DNA of 64,000 nucleotides from an uncultured Dongia sp. (GCF_936916975.1 NZ_CAKZGO010000043.1:1-64000); one strand, 5' to 3'; shown: positions 17,801 through 28,723, counted from the first letter of the stretch. Notes: generated by a model from the sequence alone, not told the origin. Numbers and translations: made by a program.

Positions 17801-20344
17801 TCAAAACTGCTTGAGCAGCCGATCCAGATAATCCCGCTCCGGCTTGGGCCGGTTGGGATCGTTGCGACGTTGGCGTAGCTGCTCGAAGATCTCCTTTGCC
17901 GCTTCGGCCGGATTCTCATCGATCTTGACGCCATCTTTCTGGACCGTGTTGCCGCCGGGGGTATCTTCGTCGGTCGGCATGCGGCCGAGCGGGTCCATCT
18001 TGTCGCGACCGCCGGGGCCTGGCCTTTGCCCGGCCTGGCGCTGCATCATTTCCTGCGCTGCCTGCAGCCCCTGCTGCAGCTGATTGAGCGCATTGTTCTG
18101 ATCCTCGGCCGCAGCACCGAAATCCTGGTTGCCGAGCTTGTCGACAGCACCGCGCATCGATTGCTCAGCTTGGCCGAGACCGTCAGGCAGATCGCCCAGC
18201 GCATTGCCGAAGCGCTGCATGAGGTTGCCGAGGTCACGGCGCAGCTGCTCCTGCCCCATGGCGCCCGAGCCGCTGCCCTGGCCATTGCCGCCATCGCCCG
18301 GCGTGCCTTCGCCCATCTCGCCTTCGCCCATGCCTTGCTGACCGGGCTGCTGACCGCGCTGGGCGTTGTAGCTTTCCTCCAGCAACTTCTGCTGGCGCTG
18401 CATCATGCGGCCGAGCTCGTTGCTGAGCTCCTGCTGCGCCCGTCCCTCCGGGCTCATCATGGCCGGCAGGCCAGCCTGCAGATTCTCCATCAGCTTCTGC
18501 AGCTGGTCGAGCATCTGCTTGGCAGAGTCCTTGGCACCCGAGCGCGCCATGTTACGCGCGTCGTTGAGCATCTGATTGAGGTCCTGCTGCGACAGCTTCA
18601 AACCATTGGGCGAAAGCTGCCGCATCGGCTGGCCGCTTTCCATGGCGCGCTGCAACTGCTTCTGCAGGTCCTGCATGTAGTTGTTCATCGCCTCCTGCAG
18701 CTGGTTCATCAGCCGCTCGATCTCCTCATCCGAGGCGCCACGCTCCAACGCTTCCTGCAATTCCTGCTGCAGCCGGCGGAATTCACTCAGCGCCAGCGAC
18801 GTGCCACCATCCTCGAGATCGACCGCGGTGTCCCACATCAGTTGCAGAATGGGCGGCAGGTCGTTGGCGGCAAAACCATCCGCCATCAGGCGCCGCGCGG
18901 CGAAGTCCATGCCCATGAAAGCCGTGATGCGATCCTCATAGGCTTCCGGCTGCGCCTTCAGGGTCATCAATTCGCGGGCGATCGATTGGCGGAACTGCCA
19001 GTCACTGGCGACGCGCTTGCGCAGCTCGATGATCGCACGCGCCACCGGGTGGAAGAATTTCCGCTCCGGCAGCGTCAATGCAATGGGGGCAGCTGCCCCG
19101 ATCTGGCCCATGGCGTCCCGCGCCACCAGGCGCAGCTCCACATCGAGCCCGGCCCAGGCATGGGCGGTGAGATCCTGGAAACTGCCGCCTTGCGCGGTAT
19201 GGGTGCCGTCAGGGTCGATGCCGGCCTGGGCCAGCGGCAGCTTGAACTCGAAATTGTCGGCACCGCGGCTCACGACCAGGCGCAGATCGGTGACGCCGTA
19301 ATCGTCGCGCGCGGTATAGCCGAGGCGCAGGACACCGCGATCGGTCACGCCGGGACTGCCGGCCAGCTGTGCGCTGGGCGGCATGTCGGCCACGATCTCG
19401 ACCGGCCATTCGACCACGCTGGCGAGACCCGATTTGACGCCGATCGTGCCGCCCTTGCTCAACACCGTCTCGGCGCGCTGGGTGGTGGCATCAAGCGCCT
19501 CGAAGGGCTGCGTCGCGTCATTGGCGAGCAAAGTCGCCGGACCGCCAAATCCGGTCGTCGGCAGGCCCTGCGCCTGCATCAGCAGCCGCGAGCCCGTTGG
19601 CACGCGCAAGGGCTTCGCGTCTTCGGCGGCAACCTCATCCTTGTTGAGGCTGATGGGCGGCAGGCCGGTATAGTCGGGCGGCGTGATCCAGGCTTCGACC
19701 GTGATGAGGTCGCCATCCTCGATGCCGGAGAAATTCGGCAGCAAGGCCTGGTCGATGCGCCGCAGCCAGGCCTCATTGGCAAAGAAGAAGCTCGCCACTG
19801 CCAGCAATACGGCCAGTTGGCGCAGAGCCCGCGGATCGCGTCGGCTCAGGCCATTATCCGGCCAGCCGAGATCCAGCCGGCCGATCGATTGCATGAGGCG
19901 CGCCCGGTGGCGCTGCCACAGGCTGGTGGCAGCAGGATCGATGAGGTTGCTGACCTGTGCGTCGTCGATATGGGTGAGCGGTCGATGCGCCAGGCCGCTA
20001 TCGCGCTCCAGCCGTCGCAACGCCTCGCGCCAGGCCGGCAGGCGAAATCCCCGAAAACCGCGATAAAAGGCATAGCCCAAAGCGAGGACGGCCAGCACCA
20101 GCAGCGCCACGTGGCCCCAGACCGGCAGCAACCGCGGCAGGCCGAGCCAAGCAAGGGTGAGGCACAGGGCGGTCACGGCCACCGGCGGCGTCAGCGCCGC
20201 CCACAGCCGCTCGATCACCAGGGCGCCCCAGGCGAGAGCCGTCATCAGCCAGACGCGTGGCGGCAACCCGCCGCTCTGCGTCGCCCCGTTCTGGATCACG
20301 GGCATCTTGGCCTTGTCGTCCCCGAGAACCGGGCGTCGTGCCAT
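17801..20344 (-). CDS. TIGR02302/DUF4175 family membrane protein
   Basis: About 847 aa. N-terminal TMs (about residues 30-90, and another near 190) precede a long soluble region with Ig-like segments (ITVEAWITPPDYTGLPPI). The C-terminal third is rich in Gln, Met and Asn and predicts coiled coil, followed by a Gly-rich stretch and a conserved tail (ERDYLDRLLKQF). This is the layout of the alphaproteobacterial TIGR02302 family, whose function is unknown. I chose the ATG at 20344 because AGGAGG lies 6 nt upstream. Upstream GTG extensions would run into a repeat element. Confidence 0.88.
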   Translation of the reverse strand: MARRPVLGDDKAKMPVIQNGATQSGGLPPRVWLMTALAWGALVIERLWAALTPPVAVTALCLTLAWLGLPRLLPVWGHVALLVLAVLALGYAFYRGFRGFRLPAWREALRRLERDSGLAHRPLTHIDDAQVSNLIDPAATSLWQRHRARLMQSIGRLDLGWPDNGLSRRDPRALRQLAVLLAVASFFFANEAWLRRIDQALLPNFSGIEDGDLITVEAWITPPDYTGLPPISLNKDEVAAEDAKPLRVPTGSRLLMQAQGLPTTGFGGPATLLANDATQPFEALDATTQRAETVLSKGGTIGVKSGLASVVEWPVEIVADMPPSAQLAGSPGVTDRGVLRLGYTARDDYGVTDLRLVVSRGADNFEFKLPLAQAGIDPDGTHTAQGGSFQDLTAHAWAGLDVELRLVARDAMGQIGAAAPIALTLPERKFFHPVARAIIELRKRVASDWQFRQSIARELMTLKAQPEAYEDRITAFMGMDFAARRLMADGFAANDLPPILQLMWDTAVDLEDGGTSLALSEFRRLQQELQEALERGASDEEIERLMNQLQEAMNNYMQDLQKQLQRAMESGQPMRQLSPNGLKLSQQDLNQMLNDARNMARSGAKDSAKQMLDQLQKLMENLQAGLPAMMSPEGRAQQELSNELGRMMQRQQKLLEESYNAQRGQQPGQQGMGEGEMGEGTPGDGGNGQGSGSGAMGQEQLRRDLGNLMQRFGNALGDLPDGLGQAEQSMRGAVDKLGNQDFGAAAEDQNNALNQLQQGLQAAQEMMQRQAGQRPGPGGRDKMDPLGRMPTDEDTPGGNTVQKDGVKIDENPAEAAKEIFEQLRQRRNDPNRPKPERDYLDRLLKQF

Positions 20345-20370
20345 GGATCCTCCTGGTAATCGCCCAAGCG

Positions 20371-20463
20371 CCCCCACCCTAACCCTCCCCCTGAAGGGAG
20401 AGGGAACAGAGCGAGGCTCTTTACTTCTCCCTCTCCCTTCAGGGGGAGGGCCGGGGTGGGGGC
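20371..20463. repeat. Palindromic CCCTCCCCCTGAAGGG element
   Basis: A full-length member of the family: left arm CCCCACCCTAACCCTCCCCC followed by TGAAGGGAGAGGGA, a short spacer, then TCCCTCTCCCTTCA and the right arm GGGGGAGGGCCGGGGTGGGG. Arms pair over most of their length and each arm can also form its own hairpin. It lies between lysA and the TIGR02302 gene, which run in the same direction. Confidence 0.8.
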
Positions 20464-20498
20464 TGCGTTCAGTCCCACGCCCACACGATCATTAAATC

Positions 20499-21758
20499 CT
20501 ACAACCAGCTTGGCAGAATGTCTTGGCCGATGATTGCGTCATAAGTTTGGCGCGGTCTAACCACTTCAAACTTATCGCCTTTTACCAGTACCTCGGGCAC
20601 CAGCGGCCGGGTGTTGTAGGTCGACGACATGACGGCGCCGTAAGCCCCTGCCTCACCGAAGGCGATGAGGTCCTCAGGTGCCAGCGGCGGCAGGGGCCGC
20701 TGTTCGGCGAACTGGTCGCCGGTCTCGCAGATCGGCCCCACCACGTCGACCCGCGTCACCGGCGCATCGTCTGCCGGCTGTCGCACGGGGAGAATCTGGT
20801 GATAGGCGTCATAGAGGGTGGGACGGATGAGATCGTTCATGGCCGCGTCGACAATCACGAAGGTGCGGCTGACACCCGCCTTCACATTGATGACGCGGCT
20901 CACCAATATGCCGGAATTGCCGACGATGCTGCGGCCCGGTTCGGCTTCCAGCTTCAACCCCATATTGCCGAAATTCTCCGCGACCGCCGTGGTGTAATCG
21001 GCAAAGCTGATGGTCTGCTCCTCGCGATACGTAATACCGACGCCACCGCCGAGATCGACCCGCTCCACCGTGTGGCCCTTGGCGCGCAGCGCCTTGACCA
21101 GATCGGACATCTTTCGGAAGGCATCCTTGAACGGCGCGATGTCGGTCAGCTGCGACCCGATATGGCAGGCAAGTCCCTTGACCTCGATGCCGGGCAGGCC
21201 CGCTGCTTCCGCATAGATCGCCGCCGCATGTTCGATGTCGATGCCGAACTTGTTCTCCGATTTGCCCGTGGCGATCTTGGCGTGGGTCTTTGCGTCGACA
21301 TCCGGGTTGATGCGCAACGCGATCGGCGCGCGCTTGCCCAATGCCACCGCCACCTCGTTGAGGGTGCGCAGTTCACCCGGCGATTCCACATTGAATTGAT
21401 AGATGCCGGCTTTGAGTGCCTCTACCATCTCGGCCCGCGTCTTGCCGACGCCCGCAAAGACGATATCGCCGGCGGGAATACCAGCCTTCAGCGCCCGGTA
21501 CATCTCGCCCACCGACACCACATCGGCACCGGCGCCGAGGCCGGCCAGAGTCTTGATCACGGCCTGATTGGAATTGGCCTTCAGCGAAAAATAGAGCCGC
21601 GCATTGAGCCCGCCCAGGGCCGCGTCAAACGCGCGGTAATTGTCGGTGAGCTTGGCGGTCGAATAGCAGTAGAACGGCGTTCCCACCTCGGCCGCAATGC
21701 GGCTCAAGGGGACACCCTCGGCGTACAACTCGCCGTCCTGGTAATGAAAATGGCTCAT
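20499..21758 (-). CDS. lysA: Diaminopimelate decarboxylase
   Basis: A 419-aa PLP enzyme that decarboxylates meso-diaminopimelate to lysine, the last step of lysine synthesis. The PLP-binding lysine is in YFSLKANSN, the glycine-rich phosphate site in DLGGGVGI, and EPGRSIVGNSG and CETGDQFAE supply further PLP and substrate contacts (fold-III decarboxylase layout). Length matches the family. It lies downstream of argH and the small lipoprotein, an order common in proteobacteria, although a 130-bp gap with a cloverleaf repeat intervenes. Confidence 0.95.
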   Translation of the reverse strand: MSHFHYQDGELYAEGVPLSRIAAEVGTPFYCYSTAKLTDNYRAFDAALGGLNARLYFSLKANSNQAVIKTLAGLGAGADVVSVGEMYRALKAGIPAGDIVFAGVGKTRAEMVEALKAGIYQFNVESPGELRTLNEVAVALGKRAPIALRINPDVDAKTHAKIATGKSENKFGIDIEHAAAIYAEAAGLPGIEVKGLACHIGSQLTDIAPFKDAFRKMSDLVKALRAKGHTVERVDLGGGVGITYREEQTISFADYTTAVAENFGNMGLKLEAEPGRSIVGNSGILVSRVINVKAGVSRTFVIVDAAMNDLIRPTLYDAYHQILPVRQPADDAPVTRVDVVGPICETGDQFAEQRPLPPLAPEDLIAFGEAGAYGAVMSSTYNTRPLVPEVLVKGDKFEVVRPRQTYDAIIGQDILPSWL

Positions 21759-21785
21759 GGGAGTCTTTCTAATACTTCGTTCTAT

Positions 21786-21876
21786 CCGTCATGCCCGTGC
21801 TTGGCACGGGCATCCACGAGTTGGCATCCGTCCGAGAGAAACTCGTGGATCCCCGCACCAAGTGCGGGGATGACGG
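21786..21876. repeat. Cloverleaf-like intergenic repeat, copy 1
   Basis: Outer arms CCGTCAT (21786-21792) and ATGACGG (21870-21876) enclose three perfect hairpins: GCCCGTGC/GCACGGGC (21793-21811), an 11-bp stem ATCCACGAGTT/AACTCGTGGAT (21812-21850) and CCCCGCAC/GTGCGGGG (21851-21869). No base is left unpaired between the stems, giving a four-way junction. A second copy with different arm sequences but the same plan is at 58023. Confidence 0.85.
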
Positions 21877-21889
21877 CGGGAGATAACCA

Positions 21890-22062
21890 TCACCCGCTGA
21901 AAATGCCGGTCTGCGGCTTCACCGTCTGCGGGTATTGCGTCGGGTATTTGTCTTTATGCACTTCCCGGGGCAGTTCCGGCACACCGTTGCGGCCGCAGGC
22001 AGTGAGCCCTGCAGTAAGAGCGAGCGACGCGGCCAGCATCAACACGGACATCTTCGACATTT

Positions 22063-22066
<4 letters not shown>
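21890..22066 (-). CDS. Small LptM/YifL-like lipoprotein
   Basis: A 58-aa lipoprotein: [20 protein letters not shown]-type signal, lipobox LTAC, then a short Pro- and Tyr-containing tail (GRNGVPELP...YPTQYPQ). The start overlaps the argH stop by 4 nt (ATGA), so translation is coupled. A lipoprotein of this size between argH and lysA is a conserved arrangement; in E. coli the equivalent LptM (YifL) helps mature the LptD/LptE LPS translocon. I transfer that role only tentatively because the mature part is very short. Confidence 0.85.
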
Positions 22067-23476
<1,410 letters not shown>

Positions 23477-23478
<2 letters not shown>

Positions 23479-24040
23479 GATACTGAAAAAGACCGCCTTT
23501 TTGGCCATTGCGCTCGGAATTCTGGCAGGGTTGGCATCCCTGCGACCGGTACTTGCCGACAGCGCCACCCCAAAACTCGGCGACTTTAGCCCGTTCGATC
23601 CACCCCTGCCAACGCCCAATGAGGCCTTCCAGGACTCGCTCGGCGGCAAGGTCTCCCTGGCCGACTTCAAAGGCAAAGTGGTGGTGCTGAACTTCTGGGC
23701 CAGCTGGTGCGGCCCCTGCGTCGCCGAAATGCCGACCCTCGACGCCCTCCAGGCCTCCCTCGGCGAGCAGGGTCTCGCCGTGGTGGCGGTCAGCCTCGAC
23801 CGCGAGGGCATCAAAAAGGCCGCCCCCTTCTTCCGCCGCACCGGGGTCAAGAACCTCAAGCTCTACACCGACCGCATGAGCGATCTGTTCCAGGAGCTGA
23901 AAGGCGGCGCGCTGCCGACCACCTACCTCCTCGACCGCGACGGCCGGGTGATGGAAGTCTATGTCGGCGCCACCAACTGGAACGGCGACGACGTGAAAGC
24001 CGTGCTGAAAAAATATCTGGATGCGAAGCCGGCAGGGTGA
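23477..24040 (+). CDS. TlpA-like periplasmic thioredoxin
   Basis: About 187 aa. A hydrophobic signal or anchor ([14 protein letters not shown]) precedes a thioredoxin/AhpC-TSA domain with the redox motif [13 protein letters not shown] and the cis-Pro region [12 protein letters not shown]. Such proteins reduce periplasmic disulfides, for example in cytochrome c maturation or copper delivery. A TTG at 23468 has GAGGA 8 nt upstream and may be the true start; the ATG at 23477 is kept as the simple choice. In alphaproteobacteria tlpA is often divergent from argH, as here. Confidence 0.88.
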
Positions 24041-24055
24041 AACGCCGGCCCCGTC

Positions 24056-25609
24056 CTATCTGGATGCCTTGACGTAAATCCCGATCGGCTTCTTGCCCCA
24101 CATGGCCGATGCAGCCAGCCGATAATTCGACCAGGCCTGCGCGAATGCCGGATTGCGCGACAGGTAGGCCACGTAGCTGGATCCGTCGGCCAGCACCGGC
24201 CCTTCGTTGACCAGCACGATATCAGGCTGACGGCTGATCATATCTTCGACCAGGCCCCGCTCCAGCTCGGCAATGTCCGCGCGCGCCTGTTCGGCAGCCA
24301 TCCCCGTGCCATTGACCGCCACCTCGACCATGGGGCGCAGCAGCCAGGGACATTGCGAGCGGAACGCGATCCTGGTGCCGTAGAGCGGCACGGCATAGAT
24401 CGCCGGCAGGGCGCCGGTATCCAGCAGAAGCATGCCATTGCCGGTGTCATGCGTCCGAATGGCCGCGAGGGTCGGATCGTCCGTGAGGAAGTCCGGATTG
24501 GGAAAGCTGCGACTCATCGCCGATACGGTGAGGCCGCCGACTGCCGCCAATAGGGCGAGCGACACGCCGAGGGGAGCAGCTGCAGCCTTCCAGCCCTTAT
24601 CCAGGATTGAGATTACCGCCAGCAGCCCCAACAGTTCCGTCGCCGCTTCCAGTGGAATGAGGTGATAGGCAAAGCCTTTCGCTTGCAGGACATAGCCCAG
24701 CGCAAGGCCGGGCCAGGCGAGCAACAGGGCCGTCATCAACTGCCGCCACGGGGATGTCGGCGGCAAGCGCCACCAGGCGATGAGGGCGATCCCCAGGATG
24801 CCGAACAGCGGCCAACGCAAGACGAGGAGGTCGATCAGCAGCGGGAACATCGGCCGGTTGAGATACTCGTAATAGCGCCAGGCCAGCTGCCCCATCTCCA
24901 ACCACTCGGGAAAGATGGCGAAGCAGAGAATGAGGATTGCGATCCCGGTCCCGACGGCCGCCCGGACATCTGCAGCATTGATCATCTTGAAGAGACCGAG
25001 CTGCCAGGCACGAACGCCCCAAAGCGTCAGCACGACGAGCGCGTAGTGCGGTTTGATCGCCAAAGCGAGCGCTATGAACACGCCGGCCAGAATCTGGCAG
25101 GCAATTCCCGACCGTGCTCCGGCAAAACGCGCCGCCTCAAGGGCGATGAACGGCAGCAGGAACAGGATGACGAAGTTGTCGCGCTGGCCGAACTGATAGA
25201 TCTGCACGCAGAAGGCGATGAACGCGGCCTGTGCCAGCGGCCACAACCAGTTCTGCGCCCTGCCGGGCGTGAGCAGGGGGTGCAGTATCCGCATCATCAA
25301 CGCGATGGGCACGACCGCTATCAGGGCCACGGCCAGCTGGTGGCCAAGCGCCATAGAGAGGCCGAAGACGCGCGCCAGCAGCACCGAGGGCAGGTAGAGC
25401 ATGATCCCCGGAGGCGTATTGACCTCGACGACATCGATGCCGAAACGGCCGCCATCCAGCAACCGGCCGGCGGCCGTCAGAAACCAGATGACGTCTTCAT
25501 TGAGGACCGAGAATTGCTGCCGATAGAGGCATGCCGCCCAGATCAGGACGGAGAGAAACAGAAGGGAAAGTGTCCATACCCTGCTGGGGCTGGGCGCCTT
25601 GACGCTCAT
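24056..25609 (-). CDS. Polytopic membrane protein, GT-C glycosyltransferase-like
   Basis: A 517-aa protein with about ten or eleven TM helices. The first periplasmic loop carries acidic residues and a proline pair (DVVEVNTPPGI) in the place expected for the catalytic loop of GT-C enzymes of the ArnT/PMT type, and a QRDN segment follows later. A soluble periplasmic C-terminal domain (about residues 360-517) is also typical. These features suggest transfer of a lipid-linked sugar, but I see no neighbouring polysaccharide genes and the assignment is tentative. It converges on the TlpA gene. Confidence 0.6.
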   Translation of the reverse strand: MSVKAPSPSRVWTLSLLFLSVLIWAACLYRQQFSVLNEDVIWFLTAAGRLLDGGRFGIDVVEVNTPPGIMLYLPSVLLARVFGLSMALGHQLAVALIAVVPIALMMRILHPLLTPGRAQNWLWPLAQAAFIAFCVQIYQFGQRDNFVILFLLPFIALEAARFAGARSGIACQILAGVFIALALAIKPHYALVVLTLWGVRAWQLGLFKMINAADVRAAVGTGIAILILCFAIFPEWLEMGQLAWRYYEYLNRPMFPLLIDLLVLRWPLFGILGIALIAWWRLPPTSPWRQLMTALLLAWPGLALGYVLQAKGFAYHLIPLEAATELLGLLAVISILDKGWKAAAAPLGVSLALLAAVGGLTVSAMSRSFPNPDFLTDDPTLAAIRTHDTGNGMLLLDTGALPAIYAVPLYGTRIAFRSQCPWLLRPMVEVAVNGTGMAAEQARADIAELERGLVEDMISRQPDIVLVNEGPVLADGSSYVAYLSRNPAFAQAWSNYRLAASAMWGKKPIGIYVKASR

Positions 25610-25642
25610 GGCCGGAATCCCCGCGCTCCAGCCGCGATCGCG

Positions 25643-26518
25643 TCAGCGCGTCGGGACAGGCGTTTCGCCGCTGTAATCGTAGAAGCCGCGGCCGGCTTTC
25701 TTGCCGTACCAGCCGGCTTCGACATATTTCACCAGCAGCGGGCACGGGCGGTACTTGCTGTCGGCCAAGCCTTCATAGAGCACCTGCATGACCGCAAGGC
25801 AGACGTCGAGGCCGATAAAATCGGCAAGCTCCAATGGACCCATCGGATGGTTGGCACCGAGCCGCATCGCCGTGTCGATGGCGTCGACATTGCCCACACC
25901 TTCATAAAGCGTATAGACCGCCTCATTGATCATGGGGAGCAGGATGCGGTTGACGATGAAGGCCGGGAAATCTTCCGAGGTCGCGGTGGTCTTGCCGAGC
26001 TTCTCGGCCAGATCGCGGATCTGGGTGAAAGTGTCGTCGTCGGTGGCCAGGCCCCGGATGAGCTCAACCAGCTTCATCAACGGCACCGGGTTCATGAAAT
26101 GCATGCCGATGAACTTCTGCGGCCGGTCGGTGGCAGCAGCGAGACGCGTGATCGAGATCGACGAAGTGTTGCTGGCCAGCAGCGTCTCGGCCTTCAAATG
26201 CGGGCACACGGCGCGCATGATCTCTTTCTTGATCTCTTCCTTCTCGGTCGCGGCTTCGATGACGAAGTCGCTCGACCCCAGATCTTTCAGCGACTGGCTG
26301 GTCTTGATGCGGTTGATCGCCGCGTCTTCATCGGCCTGCGTGATGAGCCCGCGCTTCACCTGGCGGTTCATGTTGGCGCGGATGGTTTCCAGCGCCTTCG
26401 ATAGCTGCGCTGGGTTGTTGTCGACCATGACGACGTCGAGCTTGGCCAGCGAGCATACATGAGCGATGCCGTTGCCCATCTGACCCGCACCGATGATGCC
26501 GATAGTTTCGATCGTCAC
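25643..26518 (-). CDS. 3-hydroxybutyryl-CoA dehydrogenase
   Basis: A 291-aa NAD-dependent dehydrogenase of the Hbd/PaaH family. The Rossmann motif is GIIGAGQMGNGIAHV; the catalytic region is FIGMHFMNPVPLMKLVE; DFPAFIVNRILLPMINEA and the C-terminal helical domain complete the fold. It oxidises 3-hydroxyacyl-CoA in beta-oxidation or polyhydroxybutyrate metabolism. The start is a GTG with GAAGAGG 9 nt upstream. It follows etfB-etfA, which supply the electron carrier for acyl-CoA dehydrogenases; this three-gene order is common in Rhodospirillales. Confidence 0.92.
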   Translation of the reverse strand: MTIETIGIIGAGQMGNGIAHVCSLAKLDVVMVDNNPAQLSKALETIRANMNRQVKRGLITQADEDAAINRIKTSQSLKDLGSSDFVIEAATEKEEIKKEIMRAVCPHLKAETLLASNTSSISITRLAAATDRPQKFIGMHFMNPVPLMKLVELIRGLATDDDTFTQIRDLAEKLGKTTATSEDFPAFIVNRILLPMINEAVYTLYEGVGNVDAIDTAMRLGANHPMGPLELADFIGLDVCLAVMQVLYEGLADSKYRPCPLLVKYVEAGWYGKKAGRGFYDYSGETPVPTR

Positions 26519-26604
26519 GTTTGGACCTCTTCGTTTCGTTTCGCCGGAAAACTGCGGCCCGCCGACGTTGCTGTCAGCGGGCCCAGTTCCGGGTAGCTGA
26601 CCGC

Positions 26605-27540
26605 TTACTTATTGAGTTCTTTCACCAGTTCCGGCACCGCCGTGAACAGATCGGCGACCAGGCCGTAATCGGCGACCTGGAAGATCGGTGCGTCTTCATC
26701 CTTGTTGATGGCGACGATGACCTTGCTGTCCTTCATGCCGGCGAGATGCTGGATGGCGCCCGAAATACCGACAGCGACATAAAGCTCCGGCGCCACGATC
26801 TTGCCGGTCTGGCCGACCTGGTAATCGTTGGGCACGAAGCCGGCATCGACGGCCGCGCGAGACGCGCCCACGGCAGCACCAAGCTTATCGGCCACTTCTT
26901 CCAGCATCTTGAAGTTGTCGCCCGACTGCATGCCGCGGCCACCCGAGACCACGATGCGCGCCGAGGTGAGTTCCGGACGCTCGGTCTTCTGCACTTCTTG
27001 TCCTAAGAACTTCGACAGACCCGCATCGCCTGCGGAGGCGATCTTCTCGACCGCAGCCGAGCCGCCGGTTTCGGCAACGGCATCGAACGCCGTCGCACGC
27101 ACGGTGATCAACTTGATCTTGTCCGAGGACTGCACGGTGGTGAGCGCATTGCCGGCATAGGTCGGGCGCACGAACGTATCCGCACTCTCGACCGCCGAGA
27201 TTTCCGAAATCTGCTGCACGTCGAGCAAGGCCGCAGCGCGCGGCAGGATGTTCTTGCCGTTGACCGTGGCGGCGCTCAGCACGTGGCTGTAGTTCGGGGC
27301 GAGGCCAACGATCAGCTTGGCGACGTTCTCGGCCAAGGCATGGCCATAAATTGCGTCGTCGGCCAGCAGAACCTTCGAAACGCCAGCCACTTTCGCAGCC
27401 GCGTCGGCGGCAGCCTGCGCACCGGCGCCGGCCACCAGGATATGAATGTCGCCGCCGATCTTCTGGGCGGCGGTAACGGCATGCAAGGTCGCTGATTTCA
27501 GCGAGGCGTTGTCATGCTCGGCAAGGACGAGAATGCTCAT
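26605..27540 (-). CDS. etfA: Electron transfer flavoprotein alpha subunit
   Basis: A 311-aa EtfA. The C-terminal FAD-binding domain shows [40 protein letters not shown] and the final [19 protein letters not shown]. With EtfB it carries electrons from acyl-CoA and other dehydrogenases to ETF-quinone oxidoreductase. Spaced 11 nt after etfB. Its full length and intact motifs suggest it is functional. Confidence 0.95.
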   Translation of the reverse strand: MSILVLAEHDNASLKSATLHAVTAAQKIGGDIHILVAGAGAQAAADAAAKVAGVSKVLLADDAIYGHALAENVAKLIVGLAPNYSHVLSAATVNGKNILPRAAALLDVQQISEISAVESADTFVRPTYAGNALTTVQSSDKIKLITVRATAFDAVAETGGSAAVEKIASAGDAGLSKFLGQEVQKTERPELTSARIVVSGGRGMQSGDNFKMLEEVADKLGAAVGASRAAVDAGFVPNDYQVGQTGKIVAPELYVAVGISGAIQHLAGMKDSKVIVAINKDEDAPIFQVADYGLVADLFTAVPELVKELNK

Positions 27541-27551
27541 GATCTATGACC

Positions 27552-28304
27552 TCAGATGACTTTTGCTTCGTTCTTCAGCTTGTCGACCAACTCGGCGACC
27601 GACTTCACCTTGATACCGGCCGAGCGCTTGGGCGGCTCGGTCACTTTCAAGGTCTTGAGGCGCGGTGTCGGATCGACACCCAGCTGTTCCGGGGTCAAGG
27701 CATCAATCGGCTTCTTCTTCGCCTTCATGATGTTGGGCAGGCTCGCATAGCGCGGTTCGTTGAGGCGGAGGTCGGTGGTCATGACGAAGGGCGTCTTGAC
27801 CTCGATCGTCTCCAACCCGCCATCGACTTCGCGCGTCACATTGGCCGTGTTGTTGTCATTGAGGACCAGCTTCGAGGCGAAGGTCGCCTGCGGCCAGCCG
27901 AGCAAAGCCGAGAGCATCTGGCCCGTCTGATTGGCATCGTCGTCGATCGCCTGCTTGCCGAGAATGACCAGGCCCGGCTGTTCCTTGTCGACCACGGCTT
28001 TGAGCAGCTTGGCGACCGCCAGCGGCTGCAATTCGACATCGGTCTGCACATGGATGCCGCGATCGGCGCCCATGGCAAGGGCGGTGCGGATGGTTTCAGC
28101 GCATTGCGCATTGCCCAGCGAGACAGCGACGATTTCCGTCACCTTGCCGGCTTCCTTGAGGCGCACGGCCTCCTCGGTCGCGATTTCGCAGAAGGGATTC
28201 ATGGACATCTTGACGTTCTGGGTTTCGACGCCCGTGCCGTCCGCTTTGACGCGAACCTTCACATTGGCATCGATCACCCGCTTAACAGCGACGAGGACTT
28301 TCAT
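27552..28304 (-). CDS. etfB: Electron transfer flavoprotein beta subunit
   Basis: A 250-aa EtfB beginning [20 protein letters not shown]. The AMP-binding region includes [18 protein letters not shown] and the signature [25 protein letters not shown]. The open frame continues upstream to 28499, but homology and the ATG at 28304 fix the start. A strong promoter candidate lies about 170 bp upstream, so the etfB-etfA-hbd unit probably has a long leader. Confidence 0.95.
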   Translation of the reverse strand: MKVLVAVKRVIDANVKVRVKADGTGVETQNVKMSMNPFCEIATEEAVRLKEAGKVTEIVAVSLGNAQCAETIRTALAMGADRGIHVQTDVELQPLAVAKLLKAVVDKEQPGLVILGKQAIDDDANQTGQMLSALLGWPQATFASKLVLNDNNTANVTREVDGGLETIEVKTPFVMTTDLRLNEPRYASLPNIMKAKKKPIDALTPEQLGVDPTPRLKTLKVTEPPKRSAGIKVKSVAELVDKLKNEAKVI

Positions 28305-28723
28305 CTTCAAGGACCCGGATGAGACAGTGTTTGAACAACTGTGGTTGCAACGGTCGATGCCCGCGGCACCTGGTTTGCATGGCCTTGCGGCCAGGCCGGT
28401 GCCCGGCGCGACACCCCCTGCCCTCGCACACCGTCTAAAACGGCCGCGAGGCAGCAAATTTCGCATGCGCAAAATAGGGGCATGCCATCTTTGTGTCAAC
28501 GCCGCGAGGGAACTTGTCCGGAAGCGTCAGACTTCAGCTTAAGCACGAAATATCAAGCACTTCGCGGCAATGCCAGAGAGTCGATTAACCACAAACCGCA
28601 GCACCCCGGCCCAGCTGCATGCAGCTTACTTGGGCAAGACCTGCCAGGATTTTGGGCAATTCACCGCAATAAAAGAGCGAGTCTCCCGCAGGTGCTTTGG
28701 TGGATTCAGGCGAGGATTCCGCC
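28305..28723. other. Intergenic region upstream of etfB
   Basis: About 420 bp between the adenosyltransferase gene and etfB. It holds the promoter at 28471-28499 and a perfect 14-bp palindrome (AGCTGCATGCAGCT, 28613-28626) that may be part of a terminator or an operator. No ORF with convincing features was found on either strand. Confidence 0.5.
28471..28499 (-). promoter_or_regulatory. Sigma-70-type promoter for etfB-etfA-hbd
   Basis: On the minus strand TTGACA (28494-28499) and TATTTT (28471-28476) are separated by exactly 17 bp. Transcription would begin near 28464, leaving a 5' leader of about 160 nt before etfB. Confidence 0.65.

Noticed and set aside
18026-20359. 777-aa open frame on the plus strand
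   Set aside because: It is the exact antisense of the TIGR02302 gene, rich in His, Leu and Arg with no recognisable domain; a shadow of GC-rich coding sequence.
21759-21889. tRNA gene suggested by the cloverleaf fold
   Set aside because: No TPsiC or D-loop consensus, no CCA or anticodon arm of normal size; the stems are 7-11 bp and the copies differ in sequence.
24662-26404. 580-aa open frame on the plus strand
   Set aside because: Antisense to the membrane protein and the 3-hydroxybutyryl-CoA dehydrogenase; low-information, highly charged sequence.
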